Shown: piece by piece, positions 33,837 to 44,711 of the stretch | Numbering within the stretch: position 1 is the first letter of the stretch | How the letters are laid out: each line of letters opens with the position of its first letter | NCBI GenBank assembly: GCA_028274465.1 | Contig: CM051456.1 | Location: 74,944,753 to 75,008,752, forward strand | Length of the DNA: 64,000 nucleotides | Direction of reading: 5' to 3' | From: Plantago ovata | Lineage: Eukaryota; Streptophyta; Magnoliopsida; Lamiales; Plantaginaceae | The notes under the pieces: model-generated | The model's database searches: none | What the model saw: only the letters and a program-made list of their open reading frames with translations | What the model was told of the DNA's origin: nothing | Position numbers and translations under genes: made by a program

Positions 33837-36800
33837 TTAAACTCTTTCAGAGGATTTTCTCAGAATCTCTCTTACACTCTTCTCAGCGAGAGCAGTGAAT
33901 TCAACACAATCCTTCTCGTAGTTTTCCAGAAGCCTACGGACTTGTAGTTGAAGAATTCTTGCATTTTTGCAGGCAGTATGATGATGCTTTTCAGCATTCA
34001 TTTCCATGTAGTTAACTACCCACAAATGCATGCCCCAATTGCTGGCATGGAGAAGCTGTGTATCTGAAATATTTCTCGGATGAATCTTTCTTAACCAGAG
34101 AAGATCTTCTTCTTGATCCTGAGCAGTAAGATAGAAGTACTCATAAGGAATCAATCCAAGTTTCTTCTTAGGTTTCTTTGTTACCGGGTCAGCATAGTAA
34201 GCGATGCCAGGTGGTTTGATCAGATTTGGTTCTTGCTTGTATGTCTTACCAATGGCAACTCTTCTTACATGGACCTCTAGATTCAACCATTTCCCAGCAA
34301 TATTTCTTGGGAGGGATTCTTCCCTTTGCTTTCTTTGGACCTTGAGTTCAATCCATTTGAACATCTGATTCAAAATGGCTGTAGGAAAGAACTCATTTAC
34401 CAGCAAGTCTTCCAGCTTTAGGATCCAGCAACCATGAATGTTTCTGATCACATTCTGAGTGGTTTCATCATTGCTGGTCTTTGTATATTCAATGCCGGAG
34501 CCAATAGCAATGCTGGCCAGCCTTTTCTCTTCCTGTCTTTGCCTTCTTCTTCTTGATTTAGCATTGTCTTGATCTCTTGCTGAAGAGTCAGACGAAAAAT
34601 GCCTTGAGTGGCCAGACGGAGTTATGGCTGTTAAGGGTCTAGCTCTTATGGCTTGAGCTATTGTTTGATTGTCATCATCTTCTTCATCATCTTCATTCAG
34701 ATTGTGATGACTTTCATTGTGACAGAAATCTTGAGTTTCAGCAGCGGTTTTTCTCTTTTGGTACTTGCTGAATTTAACTCAGTTTCTGCTTGTCTTTTAG
34801 AACTTTGCTCTCTTTCAGCAAGAGGTTCTAGTGGAAGTGGCACATTAGCAGCAGGAGTAGGAGGGGTTTGATTGCTTTTTCTAGTCTTCTTTTCCCCCTT
34901 AGACATGGATTGCAACATCGGAGTGATGTGCAGAGAATAAAACTCATTGCAATTTTCAGCAAGAGTGATGAGGCTGTTATACTTCATGATGATTTCCTGT
35001 TGGTCAGAGTTCATTGTTGCTAACTCTTTTTGAATATTCATCATGGTCTCTTCATGTCTTTTCTCTATTGCGGCCTTCTCATCCATAATATTCTGAGCTT
35101 TGACGAGAGCAGTCTTTGCAAGCCTGAGCGCCTGACTTACATCTTCTTCATAGCTCTTGTGATAAAGACTTATGTCTCTCTGAGCTATTGTCAAAGTTGT
35201 AGTGCGTCTCAGCACTGTAGCCAATATCTTTCCAATGTCAAGTGGGCTCTCAGCAAGCAATGCCTCATCTTCAGCTTTGCAGGCATCATGGACTTGCTTT
35301 AGTGCTAGAATTCTGGGAGTAAACTCCTCAACTCTTGGGAACGGCACTAAATGCGGTGTTAAGGAATGAACCTTAATTTCAGAAGCAAACTGATCATCAC
35401 GCGTCAGCAATTCAGCTCTTAGTCCATCGTCTAAATCATTGATGTAATCAGGAGGAGGAATCTGAACGACTTTTGGGTCTCTTTTGGATTGTTCATCATC
35501 ATTTTCTGACAAGTCGTCACTTCCTTTTTGTTGAGTGGTTGCTGATGGCAACACTTCAGACTCAACGACTGGAGTTTCACCAGTAGATAGTTGTTTTAAT
35601 TGAGTGTGGGGCTCAATTACTGGAGTTTCGCCAGTAGTTAGTTTTAATTGAGTAGTTGCTGAGGGCAACGTTTGAGACTCAATAACTGGAGTTGCGCCAG
35701 TAGTAAGTGGAAGGGATGAAACTTCCTTCGATTTTGGTCTTGAAGATTCACCAATTTCCAGATCCTGCGTATGCCTTGCATGGATCACGAGACTATTTTG
35801 TAGAGCTCGTTGGTAATCTTCATCTTCTTCATCCTCATCTTCAAGGTATTCTGCAGTAACCTTGGCATCAGAAACTGGACTCTTGCCATTTTTCAAGGCA
35901 GCCCTTTTTCTGGCGTATTCTTCTTCAGTATCAGCACCTTGTACAGGTGCTTGATTTTCAGCAGCAGCAGGAGGAGGTCGAGATTCTTGCTGAGATTGTT
36001 GTTGATCAGCTTGCTGATTGTCAGAGGATTAGTTTCAGCATTGTCAACTTTAATCCACCAGCACCAGGACTTGGACCTTGATTGTCATCATCGTCATCCT
36101 TTTTGTCCTTAGAATCTTTCCCTTCATCATCACTGGGATCAGTGGGAATGTTCTCATCTTCTTCTCTCTTCTTCATCATCTGTCAAAATGACTAGCTCAA
36201 CGTGCTTTACAAGCAACACTTGTCACTTCCTCTTCCTCAGTTAGTTTGTGGGGATCAGCCACCACAGGAACAAAGAGCCTTTGAGCATCACAGCTTGTTC
36301 AGCTGGAGAGGCACTCTTAAATTTGGCCTTCATATTCTCTCTGATTTGAGCAATCAGATTTGAACTCATTTGCTGAGAATATGTCATTTCGTCAGGAAGG
36401 ATGGAGTGGACAAATGTTTCGAGCTTCAGCAGTGAAGATCTCTTTTTCTCATTTGAGAGATGAAGGTGAAGATCTGAGAAGTCCATTCTCCTATATCTTT
36501 GCCAGTTGCTGACGGACTTAGCAACTCTTGACAAAGTTGTCCTCTTGAAGCTCAAGTAAAGTTCTTCAGAACTTACTTGCTGATCTTCAGTGATGAGTAC
36601 CACTTCAGTGGTCTCCTTTTGAGCCTGAAAAAGAATTTTATTTAGATCAGGATGGTTTGGAGAATTGTTTTAGAGTTTAAATCTGAAACATGATTTACCT
36701 GCTGAGAGTCAGCAAGCTCATGTAGTACAATTTCCATTCCATGAGGAGCTGTGAGTAGCATCCTCCATTTGTTCATCCTGAAATAAATTAAAATTAGACA

Positions 36801-37879
36801 CAATTACTAAGCTGTCAACTTAGTTTTATACCAAAATCATTAACTACCTGCTGAGCAGGGAGTGTGGTTCTGGTGCAGAGGCTTCAGCAACCATCTGACT
36901 TGTATCTTGAGAAGTCTGTAGAGAAAGAATAATTTTAGCAAAAGAAAATTTCAGAATTTGAAGTTTTACTGATGGTTGAATTAACTACCTGCTGAGGAAG
37001 GACAGGTTGTGGCTCAGTCCTTTCAGCATTAACAGTTTCTTCAGCTTCTTGGACTGTTTCTTCAGCAGACTTCTGAGTTTGCTCTAACTGAGAAAGCTGT
37101 GCGGTTTCAGCAATCTCCCTTGTCTCTGAATTGACAAGTTGAGCAGAAGCAGCTTGACCTTTAAGCTCACTGCTTGTCATGAAGAGACAATTGACTTGTT
37201 GGATGATTCTTCAATCTCCAACTCCATTTGTTTGCTTAATCTTCCAGTACAAGCTGGACTTTGTCAAGGGAAGTCTTGGGTGAACTTCGGCCAGTATTCT
37301 CAGCATCAAGAGATGCGTCTTTGAATAATGCTTCTTGAGTTTCAGCAACTTCAGGAACAGGAACCATTGCTATCTCAGCAACTGGTCCATCAGCAAGCTG
37401 GGTTTCAGCAACTTGATGAGTTGCTTGTTCAGCAACCATCTGTTCAGCAGCATCAGCAAGTGCCGCTCTTTGCAGATCAGCAGCAATGTCGCTTACTGGT
37501 TCCATGGTTGATCATCTAGATTATCTACAATGTAGATATCTGGGACTTGGGCAGGAATTTCATTTCCACTGCCTTGTGGTCTATTCTCAGTAGAGTTATC
37601 AACGTTAAGTTGATTGTTGAAGGCTTCCGCAAACACTTCAACATTGTTGATGTATGTTTCATTAATTAGTTCAGCAACATCTACTGGCAAATGCGTTTCA
37701 GCATTTGTCTGGGAATTGACTGAGGCGTGGACATTGGGGACTGACGAGAAGCCAGTGTCTTCTTTCTTTTGTTTTGGCTCGCTCCTCTTATGTAGCGGGA
37801 TTTGCTGAGGAAGCGCAGTCCTGAGTGTCATCAGCGCTTCCTCTGTTTCTTTTAGATTTCTCCATTTCTCTAAGTCCAT
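33837..37879 (-). pseudogene. Extra multi-exon gene at the 3' end of the Copia element, frameshifted
   Basis: I do not recognise the product. From 37879 it reads MDLEKWRNLKETEEALM, then an A/E/Q-rich low-complexity part. It continues through three short introns (36916-36988, 36778-36847, 36625-36698; 70-74 bases each, each donor preceded by CAGCAG), a segment with RTTLSRVAKSVSNWQRYRR, an acidic repeat part (three copies of TG-TPV-E), a coiled-coil-like region (35300-34900), an acidic stretch (NEDDEEDDDN) and a C-terminal globular-looking part with ILKLEDLLVNEFFP, to the stop at 33837. Frame changes lie near 37200-37240, 36040-36240 and 34740-34780. Its position after RNase H matches the envelope-like gene of SIRE elements, but no membrane segment is obvious. 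Capture of a host gene is the alternative. Confidence 0.6.
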
Positions 37880-38794
37880 CTATTTATGGCAGTGTTCAGG
37901 GCATCGGCTCTTGTACACGTACCTTGTATGATTTTCCACATCAGTTTCATTTGTGTTACTCACCTCCAAAGCAATGTTTCAATCTCTTAAGTTGCTGAGT
38001 GGTAAATCTGCAGCGGGTGGATACCTTTCTGCGGGCTTGGGCGACAACTGTGCATTTGTTGGTTTCCTTTGTTTTTCTTACCAGCAATCTTAGNNNNNNN
38101 NNNNNNNNNNNNNNNNNNNNNNNNNNNNNNNNNNNNNNNNNNNNNNNNNNNNNNNNNNNNNNNNNNNNNNNNNNNNNNNNNNNNNNNNNNNNNAACTCCT
38201 TTTATCAATGGCCACGATTGAATTTCATGTCATGATTTATCGAGTTTATCTGTGCCAGCTTAACGTCACAAATTGATTTTACCGAGTAATAAGGGATAGA
38301 TTGCTTGCTGAAATAGACAAGAATCTTTTCAGCGAGTTTGAATTAACAATCTAGCTACTTGCTGAAAGTTCCCCCTTACTTAGATATCTCATATTTTCTA
38401 AGTTTAAAGATATTTCTGATTTCCCGTATCAGTAAATTCTTTTTGCAATTTGAGACATCCTTTGGTAAAATCTGAGAGATGAGATTTTGCTCTTTTTCTG
38501 AATTCCCGTTTCAGAAAATTCCTTTGATACTTGAATACCTGTTTCAGTATCTTTTGATTGTCTAAGTACCCGTCTCAGCAATCCTTAAGTTCTTTCACTT
38601 ACTGAGTTCCTGTCTCAGCAAGTGATCAAGTTTCCTAACAAATACCTGTTTTGAAGGAATTACTTGCTGAATGCCTGTTTCAGCAATCATGTTGTGACTT
38701 ATCATTTCTTAGAAGAAATCAGTGACTTGGTCTTTTGGACAGGAATACTTTGGCTTGCTGAATACCTGTTTCAGCATTCTGCCAAGTGTATCCT
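37880..38794 (-). other. Spacer between Copia RNase H and the extra gene, with gap
   Basis: No coding sequence recognised. The stretch 38290-38790 is dense in TTGCTGA/TCAGCA and CCTGTTTCAGCA-like repeats. It contains the 100-N gap at 38094-38193. It may hold a promoter or splice acceptor for the extra gene. Confidence 0.6.
38094..38193. other. Assembly gap, 100 N
   Basis: Second gap of exactly 100 N, just upstream (in sense) of the extra Copia gene. Its true length is unknown. Confidence 0.97.
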
Positions 38795-40186
38795 TTATTG
38801 AGGTAGTTCAATCAATCCAAGGTTATACCTTAGCATTGCGAACCTATTATCCGGTAGGGGCTTGGTAAAGATGTCAGCAAGCTGATCTTCAGTACCTACT
38901 TTCACAACCTCAATATCACCTTTTTCCACATGATCTCTAATGAAATGATGTCTAATATCAATGTGCTTGGTCCTAGAGTGAAACTTAGGATTTTGCGTAA
39001 TTGCAATAGCACTTGTATTATCACAAAAGATTGGTGTTTTCTTTGCAGAAATACCATAATCTCTTAATTGTTGCTGAATCCATAGGATTTGAGCTGTGCA
39101 ACAACCAGCTGCAATGTATTCAGATTCAGTAGATGAATTGGCGACACACGTTTGCTTCTTGCTGAACCATGATATTAATCTAGTACCCAAAAACTGACAA
39201 GTTCCAGAGGTACTTTTTCTATCAAGAGTTGATCCACCATGATCAGCATCAGAATAGCCAACCAATTCAAGTCCAGAATCTTTTGGATACCATAATCCAA
39301 CATTGACTGTACCTTTAACATATTTCAGTATTTTAATTGCCTTTTTGTAGTGTGATTCTCTTGGATCCGATTGGAATCTTGCACACACACAAACAGCATA
39401 CTGAATGTCAGGTCTACTTGCTGTTAAATACAACAAGGAACCAATGAGCTTCCTATACTTGTGTTCTTCAACACTTTTGTCCTCTTTAGTATAGCCCAAT
39501 TTGGTACCAACACTCATAGGGATCTTTTCAGGTTTTTCATCCTCTTTGATCCTAAACTTTATGAGCATTTCTTTCGCATACTTTGCTTGATTTATGAATA
39601 TTCCATCTTTGAGTTGCTTGACTTGCAACCCTAGGAAATAATTCAATTTTCCCATCATACTCATTTCAAACTTATTTGTCATGAGTTTGGCAAAATCATC
39701 ACAAAGTTGCTTGTCCTTAGATCCAAAAATTATGTCATCCACATAAATTTGAACTAAGATTAATTTACCATCATGGTTCATGGTAAAAAGAGTTTTGTCA
39801 ACTTCACCTTTCTTGAAACCATTTTCCAGCAAGAACTTAGCTAAGGTATCATACCATGCTCTTGGTGCTTGCTTTAGACCATATACAGCTTTCTGAAGCT
39901 TATATACCATCTTGGTTTCTGAGGGAAGTTCAAAGCCAGGGGGTTGTTCTAGGTAGACTTCTTCAGCAAGTTCACCATTTAAGAATGCACTCTTAACATC
40001 CATTTGGTAAACAATGAAGTCATTGTGAGCAGCAAAGGCCAAGAAAAGCCTAATTGCATCCAATCTTGCAACTGGAGCGTAAGACTCATCATAGTCCAAT
40101 CCTTCAGTCTGACAGTAACCTTGAGCAACTAAGCGTGCTTTGTTTCTTGTTACTTCACCAGACTCGCTCAGCTTGTTTCTGAACAC
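38795..40186 (-). CDS. pol: Copia reverse transcriptase and RNase H domains (part of pol)
   Basis: Open for 463 codons. Reverse transcriptase (RVT_2 type): [30 protein letters not shown] and the catalytic YVDD at residues 148-151. RNase H follows with [29 protein letters not shown] and [11 protein letters not shown], ending with the usual KPLPDNRF motif and the stop at 38795. All key residues seen are present. This is the C-terminal part of a pol polyprotein, not an independent gene; the first Met is not a true start. A frameshift separates it from the upstream linker at 40168-40186. It would copy the element RNA in the cytoplasmic particle. Confidence 0.92.
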   Translation of the reverse strand: MFRNKLSESGEVTRNKARLVAQGYCQTEGLDYDESYAPVARLDAIRLFLAFAAHNDFIVYQMDVKSAFLNGELAEEVYLEQPPGFELPSETKMVYKLQKAVYGLKQAPRAWYDTLAKFLLENGFKKGEVDKTLFTMNHDGKLILVQIYVDDIIFGSKDKQLCDDFAKLMTNKFEMSMMGKLNYFLGLQVKQLKDGIFINQAKYAKEMLIKFRIKEDEKPEKIPMSVGTKLGYTKEDKSVEEHKYRKLIGSLLYLTASRPDIQYAVCVCARFQSDPRESHYKKAIKILKYVKGTVNVGLWYPKDSGLELVGYSDADHGGSTLDRKSTSGTCQFLGTRLISWFSKKQTCVANSSTESEYIAAGCCTAQILWIQQQLRDYGISAKKTPIFCDNTSAIAITQNPKFHSRTKHIDIRHHFIRDHVEKGDIEVVKVGTEDQLADIFTKPLPDNRFAMLRYNLGLIELPQ

Positions 40187-40715
40187 CCACTTTGTACCAA
40201 TAGCTTTCTTATTTCAGCAAGTGGCACAAGTTTCCAGACTTTGTTTCTTTCAAATTGATCCAATTCTTCTTGCATTGCCTTTATCCATTCAGAATGCTTC
40301 AAAGCTTCTTCTATGGTTTTAGGTTCAATTTCTGAAACAAAGCAAGAGAATAAAGATTCTACTTCTACGACAGTTGCTTCTTCAGCAAGTCCTTGAGTAG
40401 CTTTGGATCTAGTCACTTGGCGTTTATTAATATCGCCAATCATATCCGTAGAGGGATGATCTCTAATCCATTTATTAACAGGTTTCCTGTTTGTTGGATC
40501 AGGATATGTTTGCTCATCAGCATGTGACTCTTCAGTATGTACTTGTTCAGTACTACTGGGAATTTGTGTCTCTGCTGAGATTTGATCGTCAGCAACTGCT
40601 TGTTCAGCATTGCTGGGTTGAGGTATTTCATCAGCAGGCACTGGAGATTGCGTAATTTCAGCAACTTCCGGAGCAACCGCATCTTTTGCTGGAAATTCTT
40701 TGTCGTGAACTATAT
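40168..40715 (-). pseudogene. pol: Copia pol linker between integrase and reverse transcriptase, frameshifted
   Basis: Low-complexity, acidic and A/E/Q-rich linker (ADEIPQPSNAEQAVADDQIS), then the typical start of the RT region (IEEALKHSEWIKAMQEELDQFERNKVWKLV). It is in a different frame from both integrase (ends 40716) and RT (from 40186), so at least two frame breaks lie here. Confidence 0.82.
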
Positions 40716-41837
40716 TTATCTTGTCATGACTCGGGGAGGAGAATCATTGTCAGAATCATCATTTAGTTCAATTGACTTGATTTGCCTAGCATCAGATTCA
40801 GTTCTTTGCTCATGTATGATTAGCTTTTTCATACATTCTGATATTTCTTCTTCAGCAGGCACACCTTGTGTCTTTTCGTAGAATACAACATGCACAGATT
40901 CTTCAATCTTTTGTGCCTTTTTGTTGTAAACTCTGTAAGCTTTACTATGCAAGGAGTAGCCAAGAAATATCGCTTCGTCTGCCTTTGGTTGAAATGTTCT
41001 TAGGTATTCTCTACCATTGTTAAGAACGAAACACTTGCAACCAAATACTCTTAGATGAGTGATGTTAGGAGGTCTTCCAACAAACAATTCATAAGGAGTT
41101 TTGTTGTATTCCTTAGTAATCAAACATCTATTCTGAGTATAGCAGGCGGTATTAATCGCTTCAACCCAGTAAGCCTCACTTATCTCAGTGTCAGCAAGCA
41201 TTGTTCTTGCGGCTTCTTTCAGGGTACGATTCTTCCGTTCAGCAACACCATTTTGCTGTGGTGTCCTTACTGAGGATAACTGATGTTGAATACCTTTGGA
41301 GGTACAATATTCAGTTATGTACTGGTTTACAAACTCAGTACCATGGTCTGTCCTTATGACTCTTACCTTGTCATTTTTCATGACTTCAAGCTTATTCAGC
41401 AAGTTAGGTATTTCAGTCTTGGTTTCAGATTTGTGCTTGATGAATACTACCCAAGTGAATCTTGAATAGTCATCTACCACGACTAGACCATACTTCTTAC
41501 CAGCATAGCTTGTTGAAGAAGATTCAAACAAGTCCATGTGTAAGAGTTGTAAAGGTTTTGTAGTTGACGGTACTGCCTTGTTCTTGAAAGAAGATTTGGT
41601 TTGCTTTCCTTGCTGACATGCATTGCAAACACCATCCTTCTTAAAAGTAACCTAGGTAATCCAACTACAAGTGCCTTTTTAGACAGCTTATTCAGCGTCT
41701 TGAAGTTTAGATGACTTGTTCGTTTATGCCATAACCATGCTTTTTCAGCAAGGCAATCATGATCTGAGACAAGGCATTTTTCTACGTTTGCTGAAGACCA
41801 ATCAACGGTGTACAAGCCTCCTGATCTTCTTGCAATC
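40716..41837 (-). pseudogene. pol: Copia integrase with GAG-pre-integrase zinc domain, frameshifted
   Basis: The first part has the pre-integrase motif WLWHKRTSHLNFKTLNKL and the start of the zinc-binding region. A frame change near 41650 precedes the core. The catalytic core has HMDLFE (first Asp), RTDHGTEF (second Asp) and PQQNGVAERKNRTL (Glu), the DD35E triad, and then the C-terminal domain RVFGCKCFV..FLGYSLHSKAYRVYN. The core is open from about 41537 to the stop at 40716. It would insert cDNA into the host chromosome. Confidence 0.9.
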
Positions 41838-41838
41838 A

Positions 41839-42177
41839 TTATAACCTTTTAGTCTCAAAATCTACAAGTTTACATTCATCACTTTTAATTTCGATGAAGT
41901 ATCCTTTGTCAGCAAATTGACTCATGCTGAAAAGGTTAAACTTAAGATTTTTGACATAAAGAACTCCAGAAATGGTTATGCATCCCAACTTCACATCACC
42001 ATAGCCTTTTGTAGATCCGGAGCCTCCACCAGCAAACCTTATTGTTGGACCTTTAGACCACCGTCTATAGTTTATAAGGTTATTCTTGTTGCCCGTCATG
42101 TGCTTTCCACAACCACTATCAAAGTGCCAGATTGCATCGTTTGTCTCCGTGGCTGCAGTCTGCACAATCAAGAGCAA
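41839..42177 (-). CDS. pol: Copia aspartic protease region (part of pol)
   Basis: Contains IWHFDSGCGKHMTG, the Copia-type protease active site (DSG), followed by IRFAGGGSGSTKGYGDVKLG and GVLYVKNLKFNLFSMSQ. The stop at 41839 occurs where pol normally continues into the pre-integrase region, which resumes in another frame, so the polyprotein is interrupted here. Confidence 0.85.
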   Translation of the reverse strand: MLLIVQTAATETNDAIWHFDSGCGKHMTGNKNNLINYRRWSKGPTIRFAGGGSGSTKGYGDVKLGCITISGVLYVKNLKFNLFSMSQFADKGYFIEIKSDECKLVDFETKRL

Positions 42178-43153
42178 ACAAGTTAATTATCCAATGATGG
42201 ATGTCCATTAACATGTTCAAGAATGCGTCCAGTGGAAACCCAAGTCTGAAGTTTTTCAACTTTGACTTGTTTTCTACTTGCTGAGGATTTAGGAGGTTTT
42301 GAGCTGAAAGACTTTTGACTCGTGCTGGTCAAATCCACTTTCTGATGTGGTGTCTTGCTCTGTTGACCTTTTGCTGAACATACTTTTCAGTAAGTTCTTT
42401 TCTAGCAAGGTTCCTTCTAGTCCTAGCATTGGGAGTCTTTTCAAAACTCTTAGGCTTGGTTTTCTTCATCTCTTTGAAGTATCTTTGCTGACTTTGCTTA
42501 TACTCATGAAAGAGTTGACTTTGCTTGGTTTTGAAACCGAGTCCACTCTTTGGAGAATGCTGAGCTTTAGCATCAGCAACCTTACTTGATTCAGGTTTGT
42601 CAGCAAAGGACTTCTGATTACTTTTGGTAATCTTGCCTTTAGACTTAACAACTTGCTTTTCAGCAACTTGTTTGGCGGAATGCTTCACGGCATTCTTTTC
42701 TTTCCAGTTTGCTTCACAGTAACCTGTTTTCCTTTTAAAGTCTTGTTACTTTGAGTAGCAACAGCGGGCTTTATGGTCATAGGTATTTGATTGCATGTTT
42801 CAGCAATCTTAGTTTGACCAAACTGATAGATCACTGGTGGATACTATCAGTAGCACGTACAAAGGAGATCGGTGATTTATCTTTTCTCAAGATTTCTATG
42901 TTATCACCTTCACACGTTGCTCCTAAACCTTCTTTCTGAGATGGATCTCTCAAATAAGAGTTTAGTTCAGTCAGCGTATTACTTGCTTCCACATAGGATT
43001 TGAAATTGATTTTCATCTTTTCATTTCTTGAATTTCAGCAAGTAACTTTAGAATTGAGGACTGATACTCTTCCAATTCTAATGCCATTTGAGAATTTTTC
43101 TCTGCAGCCTCAGCAATCAATTTCTTAAGACGCCTTATTTCAGCATCCTTTTC
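42178..43153 (-). pseudogene. Copia gag C-terminus and gag-pol linker, degraded
   Basis: After the gag stop at 43154 the same frame continues EKDAEIRRLKKLIAEAAEKN, a coiled coil that the intact protein probably included. A basic, lysine-rich stretch in other frames (42329-42688) leads to the protease. Several frame changes. Confidence 0.7.
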
Positions 43154-44599
43154 TTATGTCTCTTCCTTCAGCAAAGCGTACTTTTCAGTAGTTTGCTTGT
43201 TCAGAGTTTCAGCAAATTGAAGTTTTTCTTGCTGTTTGCTGAGAGTTTTCTCAAATCTTTCGATTTCTCCTTGAATCTTGTCAAGATCAATCTCGTCTTC
43301 ACTTTCTGAATCAGAGTCAGAGGTAGAATTATTTACCTGACCGGCCATGAGGCAGAATTCGTAGTTCGACACATCTGGATAAGCTTCCATAGCTATCCCA
43401 CATACTTCTTTGCCAATCTCCACGTCTAGAGTGGCTTCCTCATCGTCGGTGTCTGAACTTTCATCCTCACTGTCTTCGGAGCTTGTCTCAATGCACAATG
43501 CATCGATTTTTGCTTGAAGCTTCTTCTTTTCTTCAGCAATGAAAGCTCTTTTGAACTTCTTCTTCTTTTCAGCAGATTTGCCTTTCAGCAAAGGGCAATT
43601 AGCTTTGAAGTGTCCAGGCTTTTTGCAGTAAAAACATAGATCATTTCCAACTGCTGGTTCTTCTGATGATGTAGCTTGCTGAGCTTGCTTGTTCAGCGAG
43701 CTAGTATCATTCTTGTACTTATGGTAGTTATTACCAAGATGCTTTTTCAGCTTCTCTTTTGCTTTTCGCCTTTCAAGTTCCTTACTGATGAATTTCTTCA
43801 TGTTTTTAACAACTAAAGCATTTTCATCAGCAGGCTCTTTATCATTCTTCTTTTCAGAAGATGACGGCTTTGCAGCAAGAGCAATGTTTTGCGATTTTTC
43901 AGCAAACACATTTTCTCTTTGCTTTGTCTCATAATTGACAGTAGCAAGATGAGAGAACAACTCAGTTGGTATAATGTCAGGCATTCCTTGATTATAATAG
44001 AAATTCTGAGTATGGATCCATTCTTGATTCAAACTTCTGATGATAGTTTTCACTTTCTCAGAATCTGAATAAAGATTTCCAACACCCAGCGCTGCCATTT
44101 CACTAACAAGAGTTGTGAATCTGAAGTCCAAGTCTTCCAGTGACTCGTTAGCACCTTGCTTAATGTTTTGAAACTTCAGCTTAAGTACTTCAAGTTTGTT
44201 TTCCTTGGTCTTGTCAGATCCAGCACAAAGATCTTGAACCATTTTCCAAGCCTCCTTAGCAGTCTTAGCACCCCACAGTTTGCACTGTATGGTATCCGGA
44301 GTTGATCTGATGATGATATTTCTTGCCTGGCCATCAAGACGGAATCTCTTAGCTTCGTCAGAAGTCCATTCCTCTCTTGGTTTTGGCACAACCGTATCTG
44401 ATGGTTCGCCTTGGATGGTTTCCTTTCCAGCTTCAGTGGTTCTATGAGGGAAACTCCTTTCAACCTTGGTGATCTTGATAGGTCCATCATTAATGACGGT
44501 GACCATCTCATCACTAATGGCCTCAAGATGTAACATCATGTTGTTTCGCCATTTCTCGTAATTTTCCAGCTTCAGCAAGGGAGCATCTCCTAAAGACAT
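43154..44599 (-). CDS. gag: Copia gag (capsid/nucleocapsid), 481 aa to a premature stop
   Basis: ATG 44599, about 100 bases after the primer site. Residues 1-240 form a UBN2-type Copia capsid region (KEAWKMVQDLCAGSDKTKEN, LDFRFTTLVSEM). There is a basic stretch near 265-290, a CCHC knuckle CFYCKKPGHFKANC at 322-335, then acidic segments rich in D and E (about 385-450). The frame stops with TAA (43154-43156) at a point where comparison with copy 1 suggests GAA; beyond it the coiled coil continues in frame. The product would still contain the capsid and knuckle. It would package element RNA. Confidence 0.9.
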   Translation of the reverse strand: MSLGDAPLLKLENYEKWRNNMMLHLEAISDEMVTVINDGPIKITKVERSFPHRTTEAGKETIQGEPSDTVVPKPREEWTSDEAKRFRLDGQARNIIIRSTPDTIQCKLWGAKTAKEAWKMVQDLCAGSDKTKENKLEVLKLKFQNIKQGANESLEDLDFRFTTLVSEMAALGVGNLYSDSEKVKTIIRSLNQEWIHTQNFYYNQGMPDIIPTELFSHLATVNYETKQRENVFAEKSQNIALAAKPSSSEKKNDKEPADENALVVKNMKKFISKELERRKAKEKLKKHLGNNYHKYKNDTSSLNKQAQQATSSEEPAVGNDLCFYCKKPGHFKANCPLLKGKSAEKKKKFKRAFIAEEKKKLQAKIDALCIETSSEDSEDESSDTDDEEATLDVEIGKEVCGIAMEAYPDVSNYEFCLMAGQVNNSTSDSDSESEDEIDLDKIQGEIERFEKTLSKQQEKLQFAETLNKQTTEKYALLKEET

Positions 44600-44694
44600 C
44601 CTGTCAGCAAAGCACTACCAAACTGATCAAGTGAAAGAGATTTACGGAAAGCACTTAAGGGGATCTAGGTTCAGTGCAGAAGGCTAAAGAACCT

Positions 44695-44709
44695 CCTGCT
44701 CTGATACCA
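44695..44709 (-). promoter_or_regulatory. Primer binding site, initiator tRNA-Met (Copia copy 2)
   Basis: The minus strand reads TGGTATCAGAGCAGG, two bases from the LTR. Confidence 0.93.
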
Positions 44710-44711
44710 CT

